A DNA stretch of 64,000 nt from Antedon mediterranea (lineage: Eukaryota; Echinodermata; Crinoidea; Comatulida; Antedonidae), in NCBI RefSeq assembly GCF_964355755.1, contig NC_092673.1, positions 14,637,001 to 14,701,000 on the forward strand, written 5' to 3'. Both the position numbers and the translations under genes were made by a program. The stretch's first letter is position 1. Every line of letters starts with the position of its first letter. The notes beneath the pieces were generated by a model. That model searched no databases, was not told the DNA's origin, and worked only from the letters and a program-made list of their open reading frames with translations. Shown here in pieces: positions 24,201 through 34,002 of the stretch.

Positions 24201-24603
24201 TCATAATACCCAATAACATTCTTTATGTCATCTTGTCCAACTTTCTTCATAGTCTTAAAAAGTCGTTTTCGATACTGGGATAGCTTTTCCACATAAGTGG
24301 TTTGAATTTTGTTCTCTTTCATATACTGAACTACAAGATTGTTTGCCTTGTCTAAACATGATAGATAAGAAATCTCTAACAGAATGTTTACATTAGTTGG
24401 AGTAATAACACCAAAATCATCTAGTCTATTTAATAAATCATTTGCTGAAAAATTGTCATCAGTAAGGTCAGACAGATCTACAATATCAAAAAGACACAAT
24501 TTTAACCAACGATATTTTTGGCCAGTATAGTGTTGACTGAAATTTTTCTTTAAGTCCATAAACGTTTGGTTAACTTCACTTCCATCCATACTACATTTGG
24601 TAT
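12346..24603 (-). CDS. NLR-type immune receptor: tandem DED, TRADD-N-like, linker, NACHT, LRR
   Basis: Gene model on the minus strand, exons in coding order: 24603-24061, 23709-23314, 22376-22284, 22167-22090, 21819-21721, 21574-21515, 21339-21262, 20177-20106, 19997-19935, 17720-17664, 16022-15984, 15293-12346. Every internal exon begins with two bases of a codon and ends with one (phase 1 on both sides), and the joined frame is open for about 1,500 residues. Likely start ATG is 24589-24587; the acceptor just upstream at 24603 implies a 5' UTR exon further right. By family knowledge, death-fold/NACHT/LRR proteins are cytosolic pattern sensors that oligomerise through NACHT and signal through death-fold contacts; no ligand can be inferred. 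Some linker exons might be alternatively used. The gene ends against a LINE, so the C-terminus may be shortened. Confidence 0.8.
15294..15983 (-). other. Intron of NLR gene
   Basis: AT-rich sequence between exons 11 and 12. No other exon or repeat is recognised. Confidence 0.6.
15984..16022 (-). CDS. NLR mini-exon 11 (13 codons)
   Basis: Acceptor ttctccag before GGTTTAGC and donor gtaagt after GAGG. It reads FSGSLKEELFTE in the common frame and joins the NACHT exon as GAA. It is symmetric phase 1 and helix-forming; function is only as linker. Confidence 0.65.
16023..17663. other. Intron of NLR gene with a minisatellite
   Basis: No further exon is seen. Four units of a ~140 bp tandem repeat occupy 16971-17460 (listed separately). 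Confidence 0.6.
16971..17470. repeat. Tandem repeat of about 137-149 bp, four units
   Basis: Units begin gcacaaaagtttgcggaact at 16971 and recur at 17108, 17257 and about 17394 (last unit partial). Each continues with agggtggaaaatggtaaagtaggtcaa and catcgat. Units are diverged and intronic to the NLR gene. Confidence 0.8.
17664..17720 (-). CDS. NLR mini-exon 10 (19 codons)
   Basis: Acceptor ttttgatag, donor gtaagt. It encodes LVRHFESLKEELEEIISK, strongly coiled-coil-like. Symmetric phase 1. Confidence 0.7.
17721..19934. other. Intron of NLR gene
   Basis: AT-rich; no supported exon. Contains a 19-base G tract at 18687-18705. Open frames here on either strand have no recognisable domain. Confidence 0.55.
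18687..18705 (+). repeat. G19 homopolymer
   Basis: Nineteen consecutive G in an otherwise AT-rich intron. It is a potential G-quadruplex or an assembly-sensitive tract; exact length is uncertain in any assembly. Confidence 0.85.
19935..19997 (-). CDS. NLR mini-exon 9 (21 codons)
   Basis: Acceptor ttgtttacag, donor gtgagt. It encodes SIGFYKQSKKALEDQLIEAE, helical and charged. Symmetric phase 1; part of the coiled-coil linker before NACHT. Confidence 0.72.
20106..20177 (-). CDS. NLR mini-exon 8 (24 codons)
   Basis: Acceptor tttatatttag, donor gtaggc. It encodes a segment starting FGAQIYTEI and ending DLEQELESIK. Its GAQI start echoes the GAQI/CAQI start of the TRADD-N-like exon. Symmetric phase 1. 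Confidence 0.7.
20470..21250 (+). pseudogene. LINE C-terminal fragment in NLR intron
   Basis: Plus-strand frames give KVKTGVKQGNTISS (RT motif), then FNTVDKYSYLGTTVSNQGG and MNRLRKAMGSFMKLKK, and finally TKWRRTVEKEPENR, the order seen at the C-terminus of non-LTR endonuclease-RT proteins. Stops and shifts break it. It is opposite in strand to the host gene and ends only about ten bases from the donor of the exon at 21262-21339. Confidence 0.75.
21262..21339 (-). CDS. NLR mini-exon 7 (26 codons)
   Basis: Acceptor ttgatacag, donor gtgagt. It encodes VAVSDIDEGRYTLSEVDLES then VGSKR, acidic. Symmetric phase 1. A LINE fragment begins almost directly after its donor. Confidence 0.68.
21515..21574 (-). 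CDS. NLR mini-exon 6 (20 codons), duplicate of mini-exon 4
   Basis: Acceptor tttttattag; weak donor gttatt, the same donor as in mini-exon 4. It encodes KPEDFHSAIISRKKQEFNI, clearly homologous to KPEESRSSVISSKEQESEI in 22090-22167. Symmetric phase 1. Confidence 0.68.
21721..21819 (-). CDS. NLR mini-exon 5 (33 codons), duplicate of mini-exon 3
   Basis: Acceptor gatcgcag, donor gtgtgt. It contains HLTIDVDQEQKTKHVGAEV, homologous to HLELTIDVDQEEITKHVEPE of the exon at 22284-22376. Charged, probably unstructured linker. Symmetric phase 1. Confidence 0.7.
22090..22167 (-). CDS. NLR mini-exon 4 (26 codons)
   Basis: Acceptor aaatttag, donor gttatt. It contains EKPEESRSSVISSKEQESEI. First member of the duplicated 'b' type mini-exons. 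Symmetric phase 1. Confidence 0.68.
22284..22376 (-). CDS. NLR mini-exon 3 (31 codons)
   Basis: Acceptor acctacag, donor gtacat. It contains LTIDVDQEEITKHVEPEI. First member of the duplicated 'a' type mini-exons. Symmetric phase 1, joins upstream exon as GAA. Confidence 0.7.
22377..23313. other. Intron of NLR gene with a LINE 3' tail
   Basis: No supported exon. At about 22803-22905 on the minus strand there is a LINE-like 3' end (gtggaaataaattgaaattg). The remainder is AT-rich with a few aggctagg words. Confidence 0.5.
22803..22905 (-). mobile_element. 5'-truncated LINE 3' end
   Basis: On the minus strand it reads from aacctcccgaaatttttaac to ggaaataaattgaaattgaa, resembling the tail of the LINE in the segmental duplication (ggaaatgaattgaaattgaa near 5300). 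No coding part remains. Confidence 0.45.
23314..23709 (-). CDS. NLR exon 2: TRADD-N-like domain
   Basis: Acceptor attgaag before GTGCAC (weak pyrimidine tract), donor gtaaga. It encodes 132 codons. After a polar lead (GAQIPINLKRR), the part from about residue 35 on has beta-rich pattern ISIVHDRKEEIEICF, then IFEVFLYDPKALEHLWVQH, DLLRELAEILFAE and WTIHIDDEKYHTALNML. The order (strand, 'ALEHLW' helix, 'LLRELAE' helix, strand, 'DEEKY' helix) matches my memory of the TRADD-like N-terminal domain of invertebrate NLRs; this is family knowledge, not a search. It probably mediates adaptor or homotypic contact. Confidence 0.72.
24061..24603 (-). CDS. NLR exon 1 (coding): tandem death effector domains
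   Basis: Acceptor ttttacag at 24604-24605, donor gtatgt. Start Met at 24589 gives 176 residues plus one base. First DED about residues 22-90 with DLLNRLDDFGVITPTNVNIL, the classic 'L-x-x-LED-x-G-x-L-s-x-x-N' core. A second death-fold lies at about 102-176 (RKRLFKTMKKVGQDDIK then VVFQLERNTTLADDEDKI). Two DEDs in tandem occur in initiator caspases and c-FLIP. Here they head a NACHT gene, so recruitment of DED adaptors or caspase-8-like proteases is the likely output (inference). The frame is also open to the acceptor, so coding could begin further upstream. Confidence 0.8.
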
Positions 24604-24865
24604 CTGTAAAATAAATAGTTGGGAATAAATTATAAAATCCTGTACAGTATGTGCAACATATCTCCCTAAATAAAAGCCAATTGCAAAAGACTATTCATTT
24701 TTCAAATTTGCAGTGGTTTCTAGTTGCATTACAGTATTTTCTGGTTTTTTTCTATAAACCATTGAACACAATAAATGCAAACTAATCAGTGATTAAAAAT
24801 ATGTTACTTAAGTATAAGATAGTTACATGCTCCACCACAATAAACAAACAGTTGTGTGAACCTCA

Positions 24866-25000
24866 AGTGGCCCTGGAGACCTCGGTTTTTTTAGCCTTTT
24901 TCTACATATTTTAATGCCACGTTTTTTTCCTCTGGGCACTGCTCAGGGGCCCCAGAAGCTTCAGGGCCCCTGGGTTTAGCCAGTGAGCGTTACGCCACTG
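24866..25000. mobile_element. Solo hAT-like terminus
   Basis: It ends with gttacgccactg, the complement of a CAGTGGCGTAAC-type hAT terminal inverted repeat. It is preceded by C-rich sequence (caggggccccagaagcttca) common in such termini. No matching left end is found upstream. Confidence 0.35.
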
Positions 25001-26233
25001 TAAACATACGGCCTAACAAAAGTGACCTGTCATAAAGTATTTCTGGTACTAAATGAACTTTTTTATCGGATATGAATATCCAACACACACTTTAATGTTA
25101 GTTGTATCTTTGCTTCTTACGAATCATACAAATAATTTGTTGATTTGATTTGATTTTAACTTGTTTATTGGAAAGAAAAATATATCTAAGTTAAATTTAC
25201 CACTAAAGTGTATTAATAACATTTGCTTGATATCATTTTATATCATATAACCCTACCGGGCGCCACTCGGCCTTGCCGGGCGAATATTATTAGCATGACC
25301 GTCCTGAAGTGTCCTACTAAGCACCAAATGGAAACAAACGGAAACAAAAACGAGACCAAATAAGACTCAGAATGTTGCAAATACCTACCAAACGAGAGTA
25401 GATAATTATTATGGCTCTTATATGTCTCTATAATTTTTAGGTATCCTTCACTATTCCACATTTCTAATCTAGGCCTAAGCCTATTTGACTTTTTGTATGT
25501 AAAAAAACACATGATGAAATTGAAAACAAGTTAATAAATTTAACTAGGCCAACTAGACAATCATATTTAATTATAATATTTAATAAATACCAAACTGTAT
25601 AATGTAACCCCGACAGCATTTTCCGGTTTCTACACTACCTGAATATTAGGCCTAGCTACTGTAGTGTAGTACTAACACTGCAGTCCCAAGAGCTTTCAGA
25701 TTACTGCTAGCTAGGCCTAGGCCTGCCTAGGCTAGGCCTAATTTAATTTTGCAAACAATAACAATAATAATCAAAATGAATAATTAAATCACCGTATTGC
25801 TGCTTCCCAAAAAATAATAATATAAATATTGGGCCTCAGCAGTGCCAATTGATTCTACAACATCCACAGTTCATAAGTATGCACCTTGCCTTGAATTTGT
25901 ACTTTGAACAGACACACCCCAAAAGTAGTTTGTTGGGTCAAAGAATATATCACAAGAATGAGTATTCCGCGATTTTTGCATGAGAAATTTGTAACAGAGA
26001 GCTCCAGTGAGTGATGCCCGCCCTCATAAGGGCGGATGTATACATACTAAATAAGACTTGATTTAATAGATATTATACATGTCACATTAAATAGAATTAT
26101 GATAATAGTTTTTGCAATTGTAAACTATTTTATAATACATATTTATTAACAAACTAGTGTACATTCACTTTTACAGACAATTATTTACTAACATGCTAAG
26201 TTAGTTCACAAAAAAGGCCTAACACAGCAACAC

Positions 26234-26340
26234 CAGTGGCGTAACAGGCGGGGGGCAGGGGGGGCGGAATACCCCCCTGGCGGATTTTACCGGGTTGAGA
26301 AGCGTTCGATCGGGCTGGGTAACAAGTAAAAAAAATAAAA
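26234..26340. mobile_element. Solo hAT-like terminus
   Basis: Begins cagtggcgtaacaggcgggg, matching a hAT TIR in left orientation; poly-G and C runs follow. No right end in proper orientation is seen nearby. Confidence 0.35.
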
Positions 26341-26681
26341 TAAAATACAAAGAAGGGATAGAAGAAAGAAAATATAAGATAAGAATAAAATATACGATAT
26401 ATGATATGGCTTCAAATGAGTCACAGTACAGTATGATATTCAAGTAAGATGATATGAAATACACAAAATCCTGACTGACAACTCGTGGGAAGACGCACTG
26501 CTTATCAGTACATTAACATGCGGTCAGTTGACTGTGGTTTTTGGCGTCTTTTATTTAAGCCGCCATCGCGGGCATCTCATACACAATTGTGACGCTGTGC
26601 TGTGCGTGTGAGGCCACCTTAAAAAAATACACTCCTACTAATCGTATGTAACGCGCTAGCGATCAGCAAAATGAACGTACT

Positions 26682-27998
26682 CAGGGGCGCAGCCAGCAAA
26701 GAATTAAAGGGGGGGTCAACCAATATGTGAGTATTTTGCGAGCGAAGCGAGCAACCATGGGCTGGGGGCCAGGGGGCCGCCAAGGGCCCCCGGTTGGGGT
26801 CCAGGGGGCGAAGCCCCCTGGAAGCTTTGGCGGTCTAGGGCAATCTAGATCATTTGAATCGGTTTACGCACACACAAATATGACAATGTTAACACTAAAA
26901 AACTGAAACAAAGAAAACAAAAAACAACTCTCATTTTCATTACAGAACATTTTTATATTCCAGGCTGCCACAGACAAACACTTTTTTTCTTGCTTGTTTG
27001 TTAATTTGTGTAGAGAGGCTGTAAACTCAGAGGAGGAATTATTTGAATTCCTCCCTTTTCACCAATACAAAAGTTGCATGAAATGAACGTAGAGAGATGC
27101 AAAAGTTTGAAAAAAGAAATTAGAATGATAGCATGGAGGGAGTGATATTATTAAATGAGAACCGTAAGGTTAGAGTTCATACACTGTGCAAGTCCAAGAA
27201 GCTATCTTGGCTCCGTGTGTATGTGAGACGCTTATCATACCCAGTACATACAATATTTTGTTTAAAAATATACCTATTTTGTTCGAATGTATAGTATAGG
27301 TGATAGCTTATACATAATTGTAATAACTAACTTCTAAATTATTATCATACATTTTACGTTAGTTACTATAACGGCGCTCTTGACATCGCGTGATGCATCT
27401 TTAAACATAAGTTTGGAACATACATTCTTCTTGGCTTGGAGACAGAATTCGCGAATGACATTCTCTGTATTAATGTTCATGTTAAAGTGTATGTTCATGA
27501 GGCACAATCCCAAAAGCTGCTCATAAGACATGTGATTTCCCAAACAGGTTTTCGTTCTCCATAAAGTCGAAAAACTCAGACGTTACGGGCATAGGCCTAC
27601 GCGATTAGAAGAAGTGCACGCACATTCGGGAACACATCTGGATCCGCTAATTTTACACAGTCGCTTCCATCACTGAAGCTCGGAATGAAGATGTTCGTGT
27701 CTTGGCAGATCATCGTACCAAATTCAAGTTCCTTGAAGACTTCTTCAACATTACACTTCACTATAGACTCGGGTGCTACGCCAAATATTTTAAAGCATGG
27801 CCTGTTATCGGCAGAAAAACGGGTTTTTAACTCGGTTTGTAATCAAGAAGTTGATTTGGTAATACTGCTCGGTAGTAATCTTCCACAGTATCTCCAGGAT
27901 GATTTGATCTGTATTGTTGTCTCATGTTTTTTATTTATTTTTTCTAAAAAAAAAGGGGGGTCAGGACCCCCGTGACCCCCCCACTGGCTGCGCCCCTG
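26682..27998 (-). mobile_element. hAT-type DNA transposon, copy 1 (internally deleted)
   Basis: 1,317 bp. Termini CAGGGGCGCAGCCAG and its complement CTGGCTGCGCCCCTG, each followed inward by a G-run and tca. The flanking GTACT is shared on both sides, a 5 bp target duplication. The minus-strand frame 27543-27334 retains the hAT C-terminal dimerisation segment (NHMSYEQLLGLCLMNIHFNM). Most of the transposase is gone, and the first part of the domain is cut by a 15 bp deletion relative to copy 2. Non-autonomous. Confidence 0.85.
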
Positions 27999-30319
27999 GT
28001 ACTTTCGTGGCTGGCTGTCACTCCAATACTCAATCTTTCACAGGCATACTAACACAACACCACCTGCACAACACTACGATTGTTTACTACAGGTCTAGTC
28101 AAGCCTTAATAAATTTAATTAATATAAATCGACATAAGAATATAAAGTATATTTTAACTAAAATATAAAAACCTAACACTAAATTTACAAGATAAATTCT
28201 ATTTGATAACTGCTGAACATCGTGGCACAGAGCATAGTTGTTTGCTTGACATAAAAGGGTATTCCCCTACACAGGTCTCTGCGTGCGTGTGACGTGCCCA
28301 GCCAGCTGCTTGATAGGTAGTATAGAGAGAAAGCATGCAGCTCACACAAGTGCAAGATGCAATGGTTGAGTGAATTCAGGGATCACCTTAATTCCATGGT
28401 TTGTTACCTAAACACCACATGATGGTGAATATGCCTGTTAAAGTCTCAATGATACGATCCCTTAATGTACCATGTTGTTGCTAGGAGGCTTAAAGGGAGG
28501 AGGGATCTAGCCTAGTTTCGGTCGGCAAGAGAATGCCGTCCTCTGACAATTTAAGGTCGGCAATAAGGTCGGCAATTGAAATTCGTGGGCTGGAAATTTC
28601 ACCAAATTATATAGTTCATAAACAAAAGAGTTTAGCCGGAAATGCGATTTGCGGCCATACATAGGCCTATAGAGAAAAAAAAATTCGAGGGTATGGTTCC
28701 ACTAAACAATTTAACGATCCACCCCGCCGTCAAACCTGGTTACGGCCCTGTTTCAGTCTTCTAACCGGAAAAATTACTACCTTTGCCAGGTGCGGATCCA
28801 ATGTTAGATTGGGTTTTCACATGTTCAAATGTTATGTCACCTGAGTTTTTAACGGTGGAAAATGTACGATCATTTTGCTGATTGCTGTGCAATAAATGGG
28901 AGTGTTATTTCCAGGCCAACTACTACTAGTTAGGCGCCATTTATCATGAATTTTATGTGCGAGAGTACCATTTCCGACGATCTAGGGGTGTCATTTACCA
29001 AAATTCGCTTCGCCACAGCCCCCACCATGGGGGGGCTGTGGCTCAAGTACTTGGTGTCTGGAAGGATTTTCCCCTCTTTGCCCCCCCTGACAAGACCCCC
29101 TTGTTACGCGGCTGAGCAACACCAAAAATCAATGAATCGTTACTCAGCACGGCCTATTCTTTACCATTGCCGTGTACTACTCTACGCCCGGTAAATTAAG
29201 TATTGTTTTTATGATATAAATTAGTATAAAATACATGTTATTAATAGGACAAAATGTTAAATATCATTAACATTTATTTGTTTTACCAGAAACAAGTTAA
29301 ATATAGGAATATTATTAAACTATCGTTCGTGAAAACGCGTAAACACCAACACGCCCGGTCACGCTATCGTAGCGCCCGGTTGATAAAGCAAACTGTTTAT
29401 ACGGCAGATTTTACTAAATAAATTGCATAAAACGAACAATTAAATATCCAAATAGTATTTAACATGATGTTGGCATGTAGTTGATAACATTTTTTATCAT
29501 GAAAATACTACCGGTGGTCTAGCCTTTGATTATTGAAACCGTCACAAAAAGTTGTATACATCCCAGATACATCCACACTTATGGCGGCGCCCTACCACAC
29601 GGACAATATTACTGTTACAGGGAAAATCGCGGATTACTCATTCTTGTGATATATATTCTTTGGTTGGGTGTTGTAGTATTTGTAAGGTAGAGCCAGTACG
29701 ATCGACAAATAACCGGATACAGTCGTCCCGCGTATACATCATAATAATATAGAGGGAATTCCCCACGGTTATTTTAGAGTCGCGTTGTTAATAAACGCAT
29801 CATTGTTATCATATTGTGAGGGAGCTGTTTGTCTAAAATTAAAATGCTTTACGAATTTATTAAATGATTTTTTTTCCGACTTATTTTTGGTGAAAATGAA
29901 TAACTATTATGATACTTCCCCTTCAAAATGACCCACTTTATTTCGAAATCTTTTTTTTTTTTGGAATTTGACAAAGGGACAATAGGCCTACATCTTTAAG
30001 CAAACTCATTCTATATTATAATCCCGTCTAGATCACTTTACTTAAAGATACCTCCAATTAGCGACCATTATATTATTTGGTATGAGTAAAGACAAGAATA
30101 ATAATAGTTTTTTTAAATGTGATAAAAAACAATTAACTGTACTGGTACTGGTAAGTTAAGATCACTTAACTTAAAGACACCTCAAATTAGCGTCCATTAT
30201 ATTATTATATTATTACATAGCCTATGTAAATACGCGAACGTGATTGGTTGAAACTGCATCACATGACTACCGCTGCGAGGATCGTAAATCGTATATATCC
30301 TCGAGAACGATGATATTGA
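27999..30319. other. Intergenic stretch between hAT copies
   Basis: No gene supported. Several C/G-run blocks (around 28990-29105) look like further decayed hAT ends. A 48 bp segment is imperfectly repeated in tandem at about 30033-30080 and 30162-30208 (acttaaagacacctcaaatt). A stretch at 29624-29665 is an inverted match to 25941-25980. Confidence 0.45.
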
Positions 30320-30909
30320 CAGGGGCGCAGCCAGCAAAGAATTAAAGGGGGGGTCAACCAATATGTGAGTATTTTGCGAGCGAAGCGAGCAACCATGGGC
30401 TGGGGGCCAGGGGGCCCCTGGAAGCTTTGGCGGTCTAGGGCAATCTAGATCATTTGAATCGGTTTACGCACACACAAATATGACAATGTTAACACTAATA
30501 AACTGAAACAAAGAAAACAAAAAACAACTCTCATTTTCATTACAGAACATTTTTATATTCCAGGCTGCCACAGACAAACACTTTTTTTCTTGCTTGTTTG
30601 TTGATTTGTGTAGAGAGGCTGTAAACTCAGAGGAGGAATTATTTGAATTCCTCCCTTTTCACCAATACAAAAGTTGCATGAAATGAACGTAGAGATGCAA
30701 AAGTTTGAAAAAAGAAATTAGAATGATAGCATGGAGGGAGTGATATTATTAAATGAGAACCGTAAGGTTAGAGTTCATACACTGTGCAAGTCCAAGAAGC
30801 TACCTTGGCTCCATGTGTATGTGAGACGCTTATCATACCCAGTACATACAACATTTTGTTTAAAAATATACCTATTTTGTTCGAATGTATAGTATAGGAG
30901 GTGATAGCT

Positions 30910-32346
30910 TCTATATATAAATTTACGTAAGGGCAAAATTCGGTAAATCCCGCGTTACTTCTAGAATGTTTACTCGATGGTATATAAAGTTGGTTAGAAT
31001 CTCGGTACTGATTTTAACCACCTGATGTAACCCTGTTTACTAATTAAATTGAGTTAGATAATTAGTTATTGACAATTAAAACGAATTTAGGTTCAACGAT
31101 TTGCCCTAAATAGGGGTGTTTTTCGATCGTGGTATACACTGTCCAATGGATGTCCGTATTGAAAAATACCCACAGACAATAATACGAGGATGCTTCGCAT
31201 TTTCCTATCTCCTTCTACGATAATTGTTTTTAATGGCTGAAAACCGGTTGAACAGCTTGAGTACAGCATCATAATGTTGAAGACAGGCCGCTTTTCTTTA
31301 AAAAATACTATTGATAGATTTAATATACGTTTATACAAATGTATTGATTTGCGATGAATGGAACATTCCAATCTCTGTTCCACAAGTGTCTATTCCCTCA
31401 GGCGTCGTAAAGGCAAGTACTGTATACTCATAACAGAAATTCGATCCATTTTTTTTTCAATCTGTGCTGCAGAGGTTGGATATAATTTTTTTTTAACGGA
31501 TAATGAGCTAGCGTTTTCAGTCGCCGTATATTATGTACAAATTTTTATTATTGCATTTAAACCACCTACATCATCACCCTTCCCTCACTGGCATGAGTAG
31601 CATTGTAAAGCCAGTAGAGGATAGGCCTACGGTGCATCACATCCCCTAAACGCAGAACAACTTTGGTGGGTAGGGTAACCAACTTAAGTATGAATTGGCT
31701 CTAAGAAACAATTGAAAACCATTACGCCTACTAATAAAGTTGAGTTAGATAATTTAATTTTTATTCGATTTTAAATCGATTTTATGATTTTCCCCGAATA
31801 GAGGTGGTTTTCACAAATTGTTTTACATACATTATATAAACATACACGTCGTAGTGATGTATCGTTACATGTACTGTACTATTTCAATCGACTAGGACGG
31901 TGATAGTTTCAACAAAGTATTACATATAGCAATGTTTTACTGTGTTTAGTGATATATTATTTGTAAAACATGAAAACAATTAATATTTCGTTACTAAATG
32001 GATAAAGAATATATTTAATATATTTAAAGATTGTTCCTCTTTGCACCCATCCTCTTCCCCATCCCTCACCCCTAATGTTACATACAAAACACAAATTAAG
32101 TTTGTTTAAATTTGACTTAAACAATTGGTCTCATTTTGTGACAAGTTTATCTTTCCGGAAGTAATTCTCAGGGTGCTAATTTTAGTTGAGTACATAAATC
32201 AGTGTCTATTTATTCGTTCCTGTAAACGTATTATTGTACGTACATTTGAAATCGCCAGTTTTTTAACGCTGAAATTATTATGTATTCGAGAACCATCTGT
32301 GGGCACGACCTAGATGGTACGCGAGCGAAGCGAGCGTACCATCTAG
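30910..32346 (+). mobile_element. Non-autonomous Helitron-like element, copy A
   Basis: 1,437 bp. Starts TCTATATATAAATTTACG and ends in a 13 bp-stem hairpin closing in CTAG. The empty site is preserved in the sister hAT (gatagcttatacataattg around 27304), showing clean insertion between T and T with no target duplication. TC start, 3' hairpin, CTAG end and no duplication are Helitron hallmarks. The T|T site and terminal hairpin also recall the Helentron/Helitron2 group. No Rep/helicase coding capacity is seen. Confidence 0.82.
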
Positions 32347-32403
32347 TATACATAATTGTAATAACTAACTTCTAAATTATTATCATACATTTTAGGTTAG
32401 TTA

Positions 32404-32640
32404 CTATAACGGCGCTCTTGACATCGTGTGATGCATCTTTAAACATAAGTTTGGAACATTCTTCTTGGCTTGGAGACAGAATTCGCGAATGACATTCTCT
32501 GTATTAATGTTCATGTTAAAGTGTATGTTCATGAGGCACAATCCCGAAAGCTGCTCATAAGACATGTGATTTCCCAAACAGGTTTTCCTTCTCCATAAAG
32601 TCGAAAAACTCCGCTCAGCTTCAGCAGACGTTACGGGCAT
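32404..32640 (-). pseudogene. hAT transposase C-terminal fragment
   Basis: A 78-residue frame holds the hAT dimerisation domain: SAEAERSFS motif followed by LGNHMSYEQLSGLCLMNI. The N-terminal DNA-binding and catalytic parts are absent. A remnant inside hAT copy 2. Confidence 0.75.
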
Positions 32641-33050
32641 AGGCCTACGCGATTAGAAGAAGTGCACGCACATTCGGGAACACATTTGGATCCGCTAATT
32701 TTACACAGTCGCTTCCATCACTGAAGCTCGGAATGAAGATGTTCGTGTCTTGGCAGATCATCGTACCAAATTCAAGTTCCTTGAAGACTTCTTCAACATT
32801 ACACTTCACTATAGACTCGGGTGCTACGCCAAATATTTTAAAGCATTGCCTGTTATCGGCAGAAAAACAGGGTTTTAACTCGGTTTGTAATCAAGAAGTT
32901 GATTTGGTAATACTGCTCGGTAGTAGTCTTCCACAGTATCTCCAGGATGATTTGATCTGTATTGTTGTCTCATGTTTTTATTTATTTTTTCTAAAAAAAA
33001 GGGGGGGGGGTCAGGACCCCGTGACCCCCCCCCCACTGTCTGCGCCCCTG

Positions 33051-34002
33051 ATTGACTGTGTAATTTTCGCGTAATAATCGTGTCCCCTGTCATTAATCAT
33101 ATAAATTCTCGAGTACGATGATATTGACTGTGTAATTTTTGTGTGCAACACTCGAGTTTGCCGATAAATAAACAAAAGTCATCTACTCGATCTTAAACTC
33201 GGGTGGAATTGTCACTCCATCGCAAGACAACGCTTCATCCGCTGGGCCACGGAATTTGCTTGAAGAAATTAATCTTCTAAACTATTTAAGCTATGCATAC
33301 ATAGCGCCCTCATTTGTTATAAGTCCACCCTAAATGTGATGAAACACCGTTTATGATTGGTCAATACTCACGGTAGTAACCTAGTAACTAGTACGCGCTG
33401 AACAACCGGTGATTCGGCTCTCCTCGAAGATCGAGAAGAAGACGAATTGTTTATTCGGCCTACCTGATTATAATATTATTATTAATAGGCTTATTGATGG
33501 AAATTCTTCTGTTAATTTAAACGACCTAGGCCTAAGTGAATATTTTATTGCCAAGGAATCATTAATTAGTAATTATCTGTATATTATTCTTCGCAAGGTA
33601 AGGTGTCTAGGCAGGCTTGTTTTAAATACAATACAAATACTATAACTTATAAGGAGGCCTAGCTAGCCTAGCTTCACCCAACCCAGCAGACTTGTTCTTG
33701 GCTATATAATATAACAGATATTGCCTTTTATATCGGTTAAATATAAGATTTGACATCCCCTCGGGAATGATATTAAGTTCTCGGGGAATATATTACTATT
33801 AATATCATTCCCTCGGGGATGTCAAATCTTATATTTAACCTCTAAGCAGTCAATATCTGTATAATAATAATTTGATTAGACTATTTCTCCTGATATAGGC
33901 CTAACAATAATAATAATATTTATTTGGATCGACTCAAGTGATTCAAGTTGATATTCTAAGGAATTATAAATACCCTAATGGGAGTTGAATGTCCAGTGGC
34001 CT
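33051..34002. other. Spacer with duplicated flank and hairpin
   Basis: A segment tcgagtacgatgatattgac at about 33107 repeats the left flank of hAT copy 2 (tcgagaacgatgatattga at 30301). A long hairpin follows at 33716-33860. No gene is supported; the frame at 33409-33645 has no recognisable domain. Confidence 0.5.
33716..33860. repeat. Large inverted repeat / foldback element
   Basis: Arms 33735-33775 and 33800-33840 are 41 bp each with about two mismatches around the ccctcggg core, separated by a 24 bp loop. An outer 9 bp pair cagatattg/caatatctg extends the structure. It could be a MITE or a hairpin-forming RNA locus; no coding content. Confidence 0.8.

Larger units (their letters stand above)
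24604..26681. other. Region upstream of NLR coding start; probable 5' UTR exon and promoter lie here
   Basis: No coding exon is supported. Contents: hAT-like terminal fragments at 24866-25000 and from 26234, a LINE-tail-like stretch near 25134-25200, several aggcctagg words around 25690-25745, and a GC-richer block at 26500-26600. The NLR 5' UTR exon and promoter should be within or right of this stretch; I cannot place them. Confidence 0.4.
30320..33050 (-). mobile_element. hAT-type DNA transposon, copy 2, interrupted by Helitron-like element
   Basis: Same termini and family as 26682-27998; without the insertion it is about 1,294 bp. ATTGA flanks both ends (5 bp target duplication). The minus-strand frame 32640-32404 keeps MPVTSAEAERSFSTLWRRKT and the following 'LCLMNIHFN' block, the diagnostic hAT C-terminal dimerisation domain. 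The Helitron-like insertion 30910-32346 splits it between the left non-coding part and the transposase remnant. Confidence 0.87.

Noticed and set aside
24866-26340. A single hAT element bounded by gttacgccactg (25000) and cagtggcgtaac (26234)
   Set aside because: The two ends face the wrong way (right end precedes left end), so they are better read as two separate solo termini.
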